A stretch of DNA of 64,000 nt from Desulfoluna limicola (lineage in GTDB: Bacteria > Desulfobacterota > Desulfobacteria > Desulfobacterales > Desulfolunaceae). The stretch lies in assembly GCF_021654575.1 (NCBI RefSeq), contig NZ_AP024488.1:3929501-3993500 (forward strand), read 5' to 3'. Positions 19,884-27,836 of the stretch are shown in pieces. The stretch's first letter is position 1. Each line of letters opens with the position of its first letter. Under the pieces are notes generated by a model. The model was not told where the DNA came from. It worked only from the letters and a program-made list of their open reading frames with translations, and ran no database searches. The translations under genes were made by a program, and so were the position numbers.

Positions 19884-20834
19884 ATGCCCCCTCTTTTTGC
19901 CGCCGGATTTCAGACCGTCTTACTCTCCATGCTTCGAATCATCCTTGTGGCGCTCCTGGCTGGCATCCTGGTGCGACGTCGCGTTATCAAACCCCAGGAC
20001 ATTGACACCCTCTCCCGGGTCACGATCCATGTCCTGCTTCCATGCCTGATCCTCACCTCACTGCTCACCCAGTTCAACCCGTCATCCAGCCCCCACTGGT
20101 GGACTCTTCCATTGGCCTCCATGGTGATGAACCTTGCGGGCATCTTTCTGGGCTGGGTTCTCTTCGGACTCCGCATCCACGAAAATCGGGAACTCATCGC
20201 CATGTGCGGAATCCAGAACTCCGCCTACCTGGTACTTCCCGTGGGTCAGGCGCTTTTCCCCGGAAGCTTTGACACCTTCGCTGCGTACTGCTTTCTCTTC
20301 GTCATTGGCACCACCCCCATTCACTGGAGTATCGGGGTCCTCCTCGTGGGAGGAAAAAGAGAGATTCGGCTTAAGGAAATGATCAATCCGCCCCTTATCG
20401 CAAGCCTCGTCGGCGTAACCCTCGTGCTCATGGGCCTCAACCAATACGTCCCCCCCCTCGTGGTGGATTCCACGCGATTTCTGGGCAACGCCACCATCCC
20501 CCTGGCCACCTTTATTCTCGGGGCCACCCTGGGCGAAGTCCGCCTGGAGAACCTGCCGCCCTGGCACAAACTCCTGCGCCTCTCCACCGTCAAATTCATG
20601 CTGATCCCCCTGGCTACCTGGGGATGTATCTCCGCCCTGCACCTGCCGGAGCGCGCACCCCTCATGGCCTCCCTTTTCATGATCCAGGCAGCCGCCGCTC
20701 CGGCCACCAACCTCATCCTCCAGGCCCGGGCCTACGGGGGAAAAACAGACCTCCTCGGAGGGGCCATGCTCATCAGCTACGCCGTCTGCCTCCTTGCCAT
20801 CCCCTTCTGGCTGACCCTCGCCACCAAAGGGTAA
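19884..20834 (+). CDS. AEC-family (auxin efflux carrier-like) membrane transporter
   Basis: 316 residues, almost entirely membrane helices in two inverted halves of about five each, with a central polar linker near residues 150-175. Features of the family include the LLPCLILTSLL helix in the first half and the NATIPLATFILGATLG helix in the second. Bacterial members export or take up small organic acids (for example malate) by secondary transport; the substrate cannot be told here. AAGGA lies about 9 bases before the ATG. It is divergent from the sensor operon, with a 256-base gap that must contain both promoters. Repeat unit B starts 2 bases after its stop. Confidence 0.9.
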   Translation: MPPLFAAGFQTVLLSMLRIILVALLAGILVRRRVIKPQDIDTLSRVTIHVLLPCLILTSLLTQFNPSSSPHWWTLPLASMVMNLAGIFLGWVLFGLRIHENRELIAMCGIQNSAYLVLPVGQALFPGSFDTFAAYCFLFVIGTTPIHWSIGVLLVGGKREIRLKEMINPPLIASLVGVTLVLMGLNQYVPPLVVDSTRFLGNATIPLATFILGATLGEVRLENLPPWHKLLRLSTVKFMLIPLATWGCISALHLPERAPLMASLFMIQAAAAPATNLILQARAYGGKTDLLGGAMLISYAVCLLAIPFWLTLATKG

Positions 20835-20836
20835 GA

Positions 20837-21006
20837 GCCTCCGGCGGTCCTGCTGGGAAACAAACCCTTGAAACGTTTGACAAACAGCTCTTGCGGATCA
20901 TTTCAAATGAACACTAAGATCAAAGGCGGATGTGAATTGCCCCGATGAACGAGGGGCAAAGCGCACCTGCAACCTCGTTCAAGGTGGCAACCTTGCCGCC
21001 GGAGGC
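20837..21006 (+). repeat. Composite intergenic repeat: unit B + inverted unit A
   Basis: Begins GCCTCCGGCGG 2 bases after the transporter stop, with a mutated B palindrome (CAAACCCTTGAAACGTTTG), and ends TTCAAGGTGGCAACCTTGCCGCCGGAGGC in pieces. The core loop is CCCGATGAACGAGGGG. Total about 170 bases, matching the copies at 22930, 61496 and 62606. Confidence 0.9.
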
Positions 21007-21115
21007 TATTTTTTCATGCACTTTAACCATAGAAGGCAAATCGCCATTCCTCATACTTGCCAGCGAGTTGGGTTTACGCTAAAAGAGGTGGTTCATCACG
21101 ATTGAGGAGGGATAC

Positions 21116-21637
21116 ATGGAAAGTGCAAGGGAAAATCTGGAGAGGTACCTGGAAATTGAAGATATTTTAAACCGATTTTTCGGGCTCTTTGATTTCTGCC
21201 TGAAGGGGTGCGTGTTGCCTGAGCTTGAGAGAAACGGCAACCAGCCCTTTGCCGCCTGCTGCAAGGACAGGTACTACAAGGTTTACGACCTGGAGCACCC
21301 CAGCTTTGACCTGCTCCGCGAAAAGCGGGAATCCCTCTACGGCACGCCAGAGGATGTGACAGATTCCAGCCTCATCAGCCCCTGTGAATACCACACCAGC
21401 ACAGGCTGCGTCCTCTCCACCTGCAAAAGCCCCATCTGCCTTGCCTTCATGTGCAGAAAAAGTATCGATGCCCTGCGTGACGGATACGGAATATACACCT
21501 ACGACTACCTGGGCTTCAACTATGCCCTGGAGTGGATTCTTACCGGCGATATGTCCCTCGCCGAGTACGAGGAGTTTCGCCAGAGCTGCCTCGACATGAT
21601 CGACACCGTAGAAACGACGTCGGCAGTGGCCGGGTAA
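21116..21637 (+). CDS. Small cysteine-rich protein, family not recognised
   Basis: 173 residues with ten cysteines: 28, 32, 48, 49, 90, 98, 103, 108, 113 and 158. The block from 90 to 113 has spacings C-x7-C-x4-C-x4-C-x4-C, and CxxxC occurs at 28-32. This density suggests a bound metal or iron-sulfur cluster rather than disulfides, because there is no signal peptide or membrane helix. GAGGAGGG (part of the sequence before ATG) gives a good ribosome binding site. The C-terminal part is acidic and helical. It is bounded by a composite repeat and by a non-coding 516-base stretch, so context gives no function. I cannot name it. Confidence 0.75.
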   Translation: MESARENLERYLEIEDILNRFFGLFDFCLKGCVLPELERNGNQPFAACCKDRYYKVYDLEHPSFDLLREKRESLYGTPEDVTDSSLISPCEYHTSTGCVLSTCKSPICLAFMCRKSIDALRDGYGIYTYDYLGFNYALEWILTGDMSLAEYEEFRQSCLDMIDTVETTSAVAG

Positions 21638-22153
21638 AGAGTTGAGGGGCCATAGGCCCCACATGGTGGGTGGCCCGGCAGATCCGCAGAGGAGTCAGGC
21701 GTTTGACCAGTTTGAGAAGGGTATTTCTGCAACGACACCGTGACCACCGCTGCAGAATTGGGACCTTGCCAGCATATCATTACACACGTTCTGTATGGCC
21801 AGCACCGTGCGCGTTGAAAATTAAACGTTGGACCGAACCGCATTGTGGGCACACCCGGTAACGGTCGTTGTATCATTGTTCCACAGCGAGGCCCTTATGC
21901 CCGAATCAACGCAGGATGTCATTTGATCCGAAGCCCAAGGGACAAAACGCATCCGCACCCTGCTCTCAGGGCGGCACACCTTGTCGCCACCGGCTTTCCT
22001 TTCATCCCGACCGAGCCATGGAAGCCCACCTCAAACACCTTGGATTTTATTGATCATTTACCTGTTTTCTGTTATTTTCGTCAACGACCTTCACATCGTT
22101 CACACCCTTAAACAAACAGAATAAATCGACACACCCAGGGGGGACTGTATTCA
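21638..22153. other. Non-coding stretch before the lipoprotein gene
   Basis: 516 bases. No intact gene seen on either strand. About 21798-21820 (CTGTATGGCCAGCAC and a following CGTTGAA) resembles 15535-15570, suggesting a shared degenerate sequence. A partial, eroded repeat-like string (ACAAAACGCATCCGC, then GGGCGGCACACCTTG) lies around 21942-21985, probably a decayed unit A. Confidence 0.5.
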
Positions 22154-22912
22154 ATGAAAGCAAAGCACCTCGTTTATGCCGTTCTGGCCCTTTTTCTCTT
22201 CACGTCCTGCTCCACCCTCATGAACATGATGCCCGAAGTCCCCATGGAAAAAAGGCAAGTCATCTACGACAAAGCCGAGAGCATGGCTTTTCCCGAGGCC
22301 AGAGAGCTGGGACGCTCCAAGGACAGACGCATGGACCTCAAAGCCGGCCAGTGGATCAGCGTTCTCAATGAAACCACAGAGGGCGACAAAAATGTCACCC
22401 TCACCACCACCAAGGTGATCTCGGTAAGCGGCACAACGGTTGTTCTCGAGATGGAAACCTTCTCGGCCGCCGATGACGCTCTTCCCACCTACAGCCAGAT
22501 CACCCTCGCGAACTACCCGGTCAAAGGCAAACTCTCCTACCCCAAAGAGGAGTTTGACGCCATGATGGCCAATCTCCGGATCACCCGTTCCATCAACAGG
22601 CAGGGAGACGGCCCCGTCAACGAAACGCCCCCTGAGCTTCTCGCCATGATGCAGGGTATGTCGCGTAACCTCATGGCCGGCTCCATGGTCCGCCTGGATG
22701 AGCCCGAACGCACCGAGTACGAGAGCCGTTACATTCGAACCAGCAGCTGTTTTTCACACAACTACACCGTCTCCATCATGGGCATGACCACCCATGGTCG
22801 CAGCCTGACCCACAGCTCCGTGCCCGTCAGCGGCGCCATCGCAACCGAGAACAACCACACCAAAACCCTCACCGTTGCCTATGGGTACAAAGGCGCCAAA
22901 TCTGTTTTCTGA
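22154..22912 (+). CDS. Putative lipoprotein, function unknown
   Basis: 252 residues. Signal sequence MKAKHLVYAVLALFLFTSC with a lipobox (LFTSC, Cys19), so it is likely lipid-anchored. The residue after Cys is Ser, which favours outer-membrane sorting by the E. coli rule, if that applies here. The mature part is beta-rich and hydrophilic, with one internal cysteine. I recognise no domain. GGGGGG lies about 8 bases upstream of the ATG. Composite repeats flank it downstream. It is probably its own transcription unit. Confidence 0.75.
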   Translation: MKAKHLVYAVLALFLFTSCSTLMNMMPEVPMEKRQVIYDKAESMAFPEARELGRSKDRRMDLKAGQWISVLNETTEGDKNVTLTTTKVISVSGTTVVLEMETFSAADDALPTYSQITLANYPVKGKLSYPKEEFDAMMANLRITRSINRQGDGPVNETPPELLAMMQGMSRNLMAGSMVRLDEPERTEYESRYIRTSSCFSHNYTVSIMGMTTHGRSLTHSSVPVSGAIATENNHTKTLTVAYGYKGAKSVF

Positions 22913-22929
22913 TGAGCCCTTCATAACGT

Positions 22930-23118
22930 GCCTCCGGCGGCCCTGCCGGGGCCAAGATTTTGAAAAGTTTGATAAACATATCTTAAAAGATGACACCTGC
23001 AGCCCCCAATTCAAGGGCGGATGTGAGTGGCCCGTCAGTGAATGTGAAGAGTCCGAGGAACGAGGGCTCAGAGCATTCACAACCCGCTTTCAAGGTGGCA
23101 CACCTTGCCGTCGGAGGC
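22930..23118 (+). repeat. Composite intergenic repeat: unit B + inverted unit A
   Basis: Begins GCCTCCGGCGGCCCTGCC; the B palindrome is CAAGATTTTGAAAAGTTTG. The A core has arms GTGAATG and CATTCAC (instead of GCGAATG and CATTCGC elsewhere), a paired change, around TCCGAGGAACGAGGG. It ends TTCAAGGTGGCACACCTTG and CCGTCGGAGGC. Confidence 0.92.
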
Positions 23119-23201
23119 AGCTTTTCAGGATATAGTTCCCCTTTTTTTCATAAAATCTAAGGTGTGCCGTACTTCTCACCCTCACTTCTCTCGGAGCCTT
23201 C

Positions 23202-24752
23202 ATGACTAAGGCAATACCCCAGTCCTCCCTCTCACGACGCGACTTTCTGAAACACTCCTCGGCCGCCGCCCTTGCCGGGACCGCCGTTGCGACGGGATGC
23301 TCCGGCAGAGCGCCGGTGGTCACCCCCGTAATCACCGAAGCATCTCAACAGCCGCCCCTCCTCCTTTACACCAACGCACAACACGTCAACCCGGAAAAAG
23401 GAACCGTTACCCCCGGCTGGACACTTCTTGTGGCTGGCGGGCGCATTATTTACTCTGGCCCGGATAAGCCATTTCCGGACATCCAGGCGCAGCGAATTGA
23501 TCTCAACGGACACTACATTCTCCCGGGCCTCATGGATGCTCACTGTCATATGACCCTGCCCTCGGCCTCAAGTTTTTCGACCGGCATCACCCTGGCCACC
23601 TGGCGCCAGCTGAGGAAAAACTTCGAAAACCAGCTTGCCTCAGGGGTCACCCATGTTCGTGATATGGGAGCCATGGCCCCCCTGCTGCACACCCTCATGG
23701 GCGAGGTGAAAAAAGGGGAGCTGGCCGGGCCGGATGTCATCTTCTGCAACGCCATCTTCAATGTGGATGGCGGCCACCCCGAACTCTCTCCTTCAGATAT
23801 ATCCTGGATTGCTGGGCTTGGAAGCCTCTTCACCGGCGCCCCCACCGTGGCATTTGAAAAAGGGGACCTGGCATCCGCATTCAAGGCGAACTGCCAGGGC
23901 ACCCATTTCGTAAAAATAACCATGGATGACACCTCCCTCATCGCGGGAAAGCCCTCCATCAATCGATACAGCGACGAGCAAATGGCCACCATCTTTCGAC
24001 TGGCCGAAGCGTCCGGACAACCCGTGGCCGCCCACGCCATGAGACGATTCGGCGTCAAACGCGCCCTTGAATACCCCGTCCACTCCCTGGAACACACCGT
24101 CTCCGACGGCCCCTTGGATGAGGCAATCTTGAGAAAAATGGCCGACAAAAGGGTCTCTGTTGTGCCCACCACCATCTTCGGCAACCTCTACACCTTTACC
24201 GATCATGCCGACCCCACGCCTGAGCACCTTGTCTCCGAGGCGGCCCTTTCCGAAGCGCCTATACGGGAAGCCTACCTGGCATCAATCTCCGAAGAGGACG
24301 TGGAGCCCGCCATCCACCAAAACAACCTGGCCATGCTCGAAAAAATGCGCCGCTACACCTCTGCCGAACTCTACAAACGGGGTGACTACACCTTCAACCC
24401 CCACCAGTACTTCCCCATCCTGACCCACGGCAGGGCCAACCTCATGCGCATGAAGGATGCCGGTGTCCGCATCGGCTGCGGCACTGATGCAGGGGTCCCC
24501 TTAAACTACCACGGCACCCTCGTCCGGGAGATGCAGTGCATGACCCGGTTGGGCTTCACCAACGCCGAAGTCCTCACCTGTGCCACCCTCAACAACGCCC
24601 ACATCATGGGCATCGAAGACGACGCCGGAACCTTAGATGAAGGCAAACGCGCCGACTTCATCACCATGGTCGACAACCCCCTGGAGAACCTCGACGCCCT
24701 GAATCACCTCTCCCTCATCGTTAAAAATGGCCAGGGGTATAAAAAAACATAA
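23202..24752 (+). CDS. Tat-exported metal-dependent amidohydrolase
   Basis: 516 residues. The N terminus has a twin-arginine motif (SRRDFLK) followed by an Ala-rich helix and TGCSG, so it is exported folded and may be lipid-anchored at that Cys. The rest is an imidazolonepropionase/prolidase-like amidohydrolase: a beta sandwich start, the HxH motif at the end of strand 1 (DAHCH), a conserved HAM.R region and SLEH for the third and fourth metal ligands, and the GTDAG motif with the catalytic Asp. It would hydrolyse an amide or lactone in the periplasm; the substrate is unknown. It has its own start with weak ribosome binding site (CTCGGAGCC). Confidence 0.88.
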   Translation: MTKAIPQSSLSRRDFLKHSSAAALAGTAVATGCSGRAPVVTPVITEASQQPPLLLYTNAQHVNPEKGTVTPGWTLLVAGGRIIYSGPDKPFPDIQAQRIDLNGHYILPGLMDAHCHMTLPSASSFSTGITLATWRQLRKNFENQLASGVTHVRDMGAMAPLLHTLMGEVKKGELAGPDVIFCNAIFNVDGGHPELSPSDISWIAGLGSLFTGAPTVAFEKGDLASAFKANCQGTHFVKITMDDTSLIAGKPSINRYSDEQMATIFRLAEASGQPVAAHAMRRFGVKRALEYPVHSLEHTVSDGPLDEAILRKMADKRVSVVPTTIFGNLYTFTDHADPTPEHLVSEAALSEAPIREAYLASISEEDVEPAIHQNNLAMLEKMRRYTSAELYKRGDYTFNPHQYFPILTHGRANLMRMKDAGVRIGCGTDAGVPLNYHGTLVREMQCMTRLGFTNAEVLTCATLNNAHIMGIEDDAGTLDEGKRADFITMVDNPLENLDALNHLSLIVKNGQGYKKT

Positions 24753-24759
24753 GAGCCCT

Positions 24760-24861
24760 GCCTCCGGCGGCCAGGGGATAATCCCCTGGACCCTAAGTTG
24801 CGAATGCTCCGAGCCCTCGTTCCTCGGTCTCGTCACATTCGCTGACGGGCTGTGCCCGTGG
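24760..24861 (+). repeat. Intergenic repeat, unit A (forward)
   Basis: Starts 8 bases after the amidohydrolase stop. The small hairpin is CCAGGGG-ATAAT-CCCCTGG here, versus CAAGGTG/CACCTTG elsewhere. The long hairpin arms are GCGAATG (24800-24806) and CATTCGC (24836-24842), the loop has CCCTCGTTCCTCGG, and a third hairpin ACGGGC-TGT-GCCCGT follows. Confidence 0.9.
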
Positions 24862-24938
24862 GAAACAACGCTTGTCACACCAGCTGCATCATCACCTTAA
24901 GAACTGGAAAAAGTGGTCCTTTAAGAGTACCGTGGCCA

Positions 24939-24985
24939 TAAAAAAAGCCCTGAATGATTTTTAAAAAATCATCAGGGCTTTTTTT
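24939..24985 (+). terminator. Strong bidirectional intrinsic terminator
   Basis: AAGCCCTGAATGATTT pairs with AAATCATCAGGGCTT; A-rich before and seven T after. It serves the convergent amidohydrolase (plus) and tatD operon (minus). Confidence 0.92.
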
Positions 24986-25157
24986 GTATCCAATTCGACC
25001 ACCAGGCTTTCTCGCCCAGAAAACAAACACGGCCTCAGCACCAACTTGAATCAACATCCATGGGATCATAAACATCAGCCACGAGAACGATCCGGGAAAA
25101 GTCGTAAAGCCAACTCCATTGGAGTTAGTCCTGCGTAATCTCCAACCTTAGAGGCAG

Positions 25158-25260
25158 CGCACAGCCCGAGGCGAACGCCCTTCCGGTTTGCCCCGAGGAA
25201 CGAGGGGTAAATCGGAAGGGCAATCAGGTTCCCAGGTGCCTCCACCTGGCCGCCGGAGGC
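25158..25260 (-). repeat. Intergenic repeat, unit A (inverted)
   Basis: Long-hairpin arms GCCCTTCCGGTTT (25177-25189) and AAATCGGAAGGGC (25209-25221), complementary except one G-T wobble and quite unlike the arms of other copies, around the conserved CCCCGAGGAACGAGGGG. The small hairpin is CCAGGTG/CACCTGG. Ends CCGCCGGAGGC 17 bases from the tatD stop. Confidence 0.92.
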
Positions 25261-25277
25261 ATGTTCTCAGGTGTTGC

Positions 25278-26054
25278 TTACATCCCAAACAGTGCTGTGG
25301 TGTTGTTCCAGACGGTTTCGGCGAGGAGTTCGGGGTCGTCGCCGCGGACATCGGCCACCTTAAGGAGCACCTCGCGGACGAAGGCGGGTTCGTTTCGGCG
25401 GATTTTGTTTTTATGGGGCGCGGGGGTGAGGTAGGGGGCGTCGGTTTCGACGAGGATGCGGTCCCGTGGAATGGAGACCACCTGCTCACGCAAGGTTTCG
25501 CCACGCTTCTGAATGGTGACGATGCCTGTGACGCCTATGTGAAGGCCCATATCAAGGTAGGCTTCCATCTCGTGCGAAGAGCCACTGAAGCAGTGAACCA
25601 CGCCGCGCAGGCCGTCGAACCGGTGGGCACTGAGCATCTCGAGGAACCGTCCGTTGGTGTCCCGCTCGTGGAAGATAAGGGGCAGATCAAGGGAGGCGGC
25701 AATTTCAAGCTGCCTGACAAACCATGTTTCCTGCACATCCCGGGGGGAGTACATGCGGTTGAAATCAAGGCCGCACTCGCCCCAGGCTTTGATTTTTTCT
25801 CCTTTTGCCAGCTCAATCAAGCGAGACATGGTCGCCTCATCGGCCTCGGCGGCATCGTGGGGGTGGATCCCCACAGAGGCGAAGAAAAAGTCCGAATTCT
25901 CAGCCAGTGCAGCGCATCTTTCGGAGCTTGCAAGGGAGACCCCCACCGCCATGGCTTTTAAAACATCGGCGGCTTTTGCCCGGGCCACCACGTCGTTCCG
26001 ATCGTCTTTATAACTCTTGTCATCCAGGTGACAATGGCTGTCTATAATACGCAT
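25278..26054 (-). CDS. tatD: TatD-family metal-dependent deoxyribonuclease
   Basis: 258 residues, usual length. Motifs of the TatD/YcfH amidohydrolase-fold family: DSHCHLDD at residues 5-12, GIHPHDA, GECGLDF, IFHERD, HCFSGS and the ETDAPYLTP motif with a metal-binding Asp. Members are Mg-dependent DNases with 3'-5' exonuclease activity, implicated in DNA repair or damage response; some also act on D-aminoacyl-tRNA. It is the last gene of the minus-strand run lnt-prfB-HD-thiL-tatD; only 16 bases separate it from the thiL stop. Confidence 0.93.
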   Translation of the reverse strand: MRIIDSHCHLDDKSYKDDRNDVVARAKAADVLKAMAVGVSLASSERCAALAENSDFFFASVGIHPHDAAEADEATMSRLIELAKGEKIKAWGECGLDFNRMYSPRDVQETWFVRQLEIAASLDLPLIFHERDTNGRFLEMLSAHRFDGLRGVVHCFSGSSHEMEAYLDMGLHIGVTGIVTIQKRGETLREQVVSIPRDRILVETDAPYLTPAPHKNKIRRNEPAFVREVLLKVADVRGDDPELLAETVWNNTTALFGM

Positions 26055-26070
26055 ATCGCTGCTATTTCAC

Positions 26071-27027
26071 TCATCGGTGTTCAAAGGAGGACGCTTCACG
26101 TGGAAGGCCCAGAAGGTATAAACCGGAATGGGCCGACACACGGCCGACACACATCACGGTTGGAATCACGGCCTTAATAGCTGCAAGGGTATCCGCGCTG
26201 CATGTAAAAAGCAACTCGTACTCTTCCCCCCCGGAGGCCATGAACGAACGGAGGTCTTCCCCGCATGCATCGCACCACCCTTTCAACTCCCCATGGGCCA
26301 TCTCAGGCGTCAGGGCCAGTTCAAGGGTCACCCCTGAGGCTTTTGCCATGTGGAGAGCGTCTCCGGCCAAGCCATCGCTGATGTCCATGGCACAGCGAAC
26401 CCCGGCCTGCTGCAGCACCTCTGCTGCATCAAAACGGGGTCGTGGGTTTTTAAAGGCCGCGAGCAACTCAGGGAACCGGGTCTCCCCGGTTTCCAGGCAC
26501 CGCAGTCCGCCGCGTGCCATCCCCAAGGGGCCTGTCACACAAAGCAGCTCTCCTGCCTTGGCCTCAGAGCGCAAGGGCATCTCGCCCTGCCCTTCACCCA
26601 CGGCAAAAAGATCCAGTGAAAGCTCAGAAGACCGGGAGGTGTTTCCGCCCCCAAGATCACACCCATAGATCTCAAGGGCCGCTCCCAGGCCGTCATAGAT
26701 CCCTTCGGCCACCGAATCGGAAAGACCGGCCGGTATCCCCAGGTTCACAAACAGGGCCACGGGCTTTGCAAAGGAGGCGGCCAGATCGCTCAAAGTCACG
26801 GCCACGGCCTTGGCGCCGATTTCAAAGGGCGTCTGCCAGTCCCGCCTGAAATGAACCCCTTCACGCTGGGTGTCTGTGGTGATCACGGGCCTGCTGAGCG
26901 AGGCCAGAAGCGCCGCATCGTCCCCTGCCGCCACACGGCACGCCCGAAAGAGGTTCTCCGGCTTCGGCCGGCGTGCCACCAGCGTCTCAATCAGCGAAAA
27001 CTCTCCGTGTTTTTTTTCTGTCGTCAA
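26071..27027 (-). CDS. thiL: Thiamine-monophosphate kinase
   Basis: 318 residues from a TTG at 27027. The longer frame back to 27120 runs into the intergenic repeat and gives a junk N terminus, whereas TTG is preceded, 9 bases away, by GGAGG supplied by the end of the repeat element itself. The protein has the PurM-like ThiL pattern: SLIETL, the GDDAALL nucleotide-binding motif, HFRRDWQTP, and GGNTSRS. It phosphorylates thiamine monophosphate to the pyrophosphate cofactor using ATP, in the cytoplasm. It lies in the lnt-prfB-HD-thiL-tatD run, separated from the HD gene by two repeat units, so it may be transcribed separately or read through. Confidence 0.9.
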   Translation of the reverse strand: MTTEKKHGEFSLIETLVARRPKPENLFRACRVAAGDDAALLASLSRPVITTDTQREGVHFRRDWQTPFEIGAKAVAVTLSDLAASFAKPVALFVNLGIPAGLSDSVAEGIYDGLGAALEIYGCDLGGGNTSRSSELSLDLFAVGEGQGEMPLRSEAKAGELLCVTGPLGMARGGLRCLETGETRFPELLAAFKNPRPRFDAAEVLQQAGVRCAMDISDGLAGDALHMAKASGVTLELALTPEMAHGELKGWCDACGEDLRSFMASGGEEYELLFTCSADTLAAIKAVIPTVMCVGRVSAHSGLYLLGLPREASSFEHR

Positions 27028-27035
27028 AATAATAT

Positions 27036-27120
27036 GCCTCCGGCGGCAAGGTGAGCCACCTTGAAAGCTGCTTGCCGCTGCGCTTTGCCCCTCGTTCCTC
27101 GGGTCAAAACGCAACGGCAT
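27036..27120 (+). repeat. Intergenic repeat, unit A, at the 5' end of thiL
   Basis: Starts GCCTCCGGCGGC 9 bases from the thiL TTG. Small hairpin CAAGGTG-AGC-CACCTTG. Long-hairpin arms GCCGCTGCGCTTTG (27074-27087) and CAAAACGCAACGGC (27105-27118), 12 of 14 complementary, around CCCCTCGTTCCTCGGG. Read on the minus strand, its GGAGG is the thiL ribosome binding site. Confidence 0.92.
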
Positions 27121-27155
27121 TTTAACAAAAAGTGTGCATTAACTTAAAAGACCAA

Positions 27156-27249
27156 AGCCCGTCAGCGAATGTGATCACCCTGAGGAACGAGGGGTGGCAG
27201 CATTCGCAAACCTGGGATCCAGGGGCTCAGCCCCTGGCTGAACGGAGGC
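27156..27249 (-). repeat. Intergenic repeat, unit A (inverted), facing the HD gene
   Basis: Long-hairpin arms GCGAATG (27165-27171) and CATTCGC (27201-27207) around CCTGAGGAACGAGGGG; small hairpin CCAGGGG-CTCAG-CCCCTGG; ends GGAGGC about 39 bases from the stop of the minus-strand HD gene. With 27036-27120 it forms an inverted pair. Confidence 0.88.
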
Positions 27250-27287
27250 AACGCTTTTGGCTTTCCCTGCCTGACACAGCGACCCTG

Positions 27288-27836
27288 TCACTCGAAAAGG
27301 GAGGCCATGGCCTCAAAGCGGGCTATCTGGTTTTCGCCGTAGCGGGCCATGAGGGTTCTCACGCTGGCCATGGGTTTTTCAATGGTGAGGGTCTCGGGGT
27401 TTTTAGAGAAAAATTTATCGGCGTAGCAGATGATTTTCTCTTCCAGGGTTTCCGGCAGGAGGTTTCGATGGGGCAGGGGAAGATCAGCATCCTTGATCTC
27501 TTCAGCGGAAAGGCCGGCCCCCGTGTGGCGCTCGCAGACGCGGGCATGTCGATTGAGCCCTTCTTTGGTGAGCATCTCAGCACCGATGATGCCATGGAGA
27601 ATATAGGGAGACTCTCCCCGACACCCGATGCCCGGGGCCCAGGTATGCATCATCCCGATATCGTGGAGCATGGCCGCCTCTTCAATAAAGAGCCGGTCCG
27701 GCGAAAGGTGCGCCACCCGCTCTGCCACAGCCAGGGCTTTCTCGGCCACACAGCGGCTGTGGGCCAGAAGCACCTCAAGTGCCTCCGACCCGTTTCCGTA
27801 GTGCTTCCGCAGAATGGCTTCCACGTTCACGCTCAT
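27288..27836 (-). CDS. HD-domain phosphohydrolase
   Basis: 182 residues. The HD-type pattern is H in AHSRC (first metal ligand), then MLHDIGMM (HD doublet), then HGIIGA and H...H in ERHTGAGLS, with an Asp downstream (YADKFF), as in the HDIG/TIGR00295 family of small metal phosphohydrolases. The natural substrate is not known. Its ATG overlaps the prfB stop by 4 bases (ATGA at 27836-27833), so its translation is coupled to that of release factor 2. Confidence 0.85.
   Translation of the reverse strand: MSVNVEAILRKHYGNGSEALEVLLAHSRCVAEKALAVAERVAHLSPDRLFIEEAAMLHDIGMMHTWAPGIGCRGESPYILHGIIGAEMLTKEGLNRHARVCERHTGAGLSAEEIKDADLPLPHRNLLPETLEEKIICYADKFFSKNPETLTIEKPMASVRTLMARYGENQIARFEAMASLFE

Larger units (their letters stand above)
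24753..25277. other. Convergent intergenic region, amidohydrolase to tatD
   Basis: 525 bases. Contains a forward unit A (24760-24861), a strong terminator (24939-24985), a small palindrome (AACTCCATTGGAGTT, 25110-25124) and an inverted unit A (25158-25260). No gene seen between them. Confidence 0.7.

Noticed and set aside
27028..27120. N-terminal extension of thiL from an ATG at 27120.
   Set aside because: The extra 31 residues translate the intergenic repeat. A TTG with GGAGG nine bases upstream is better.
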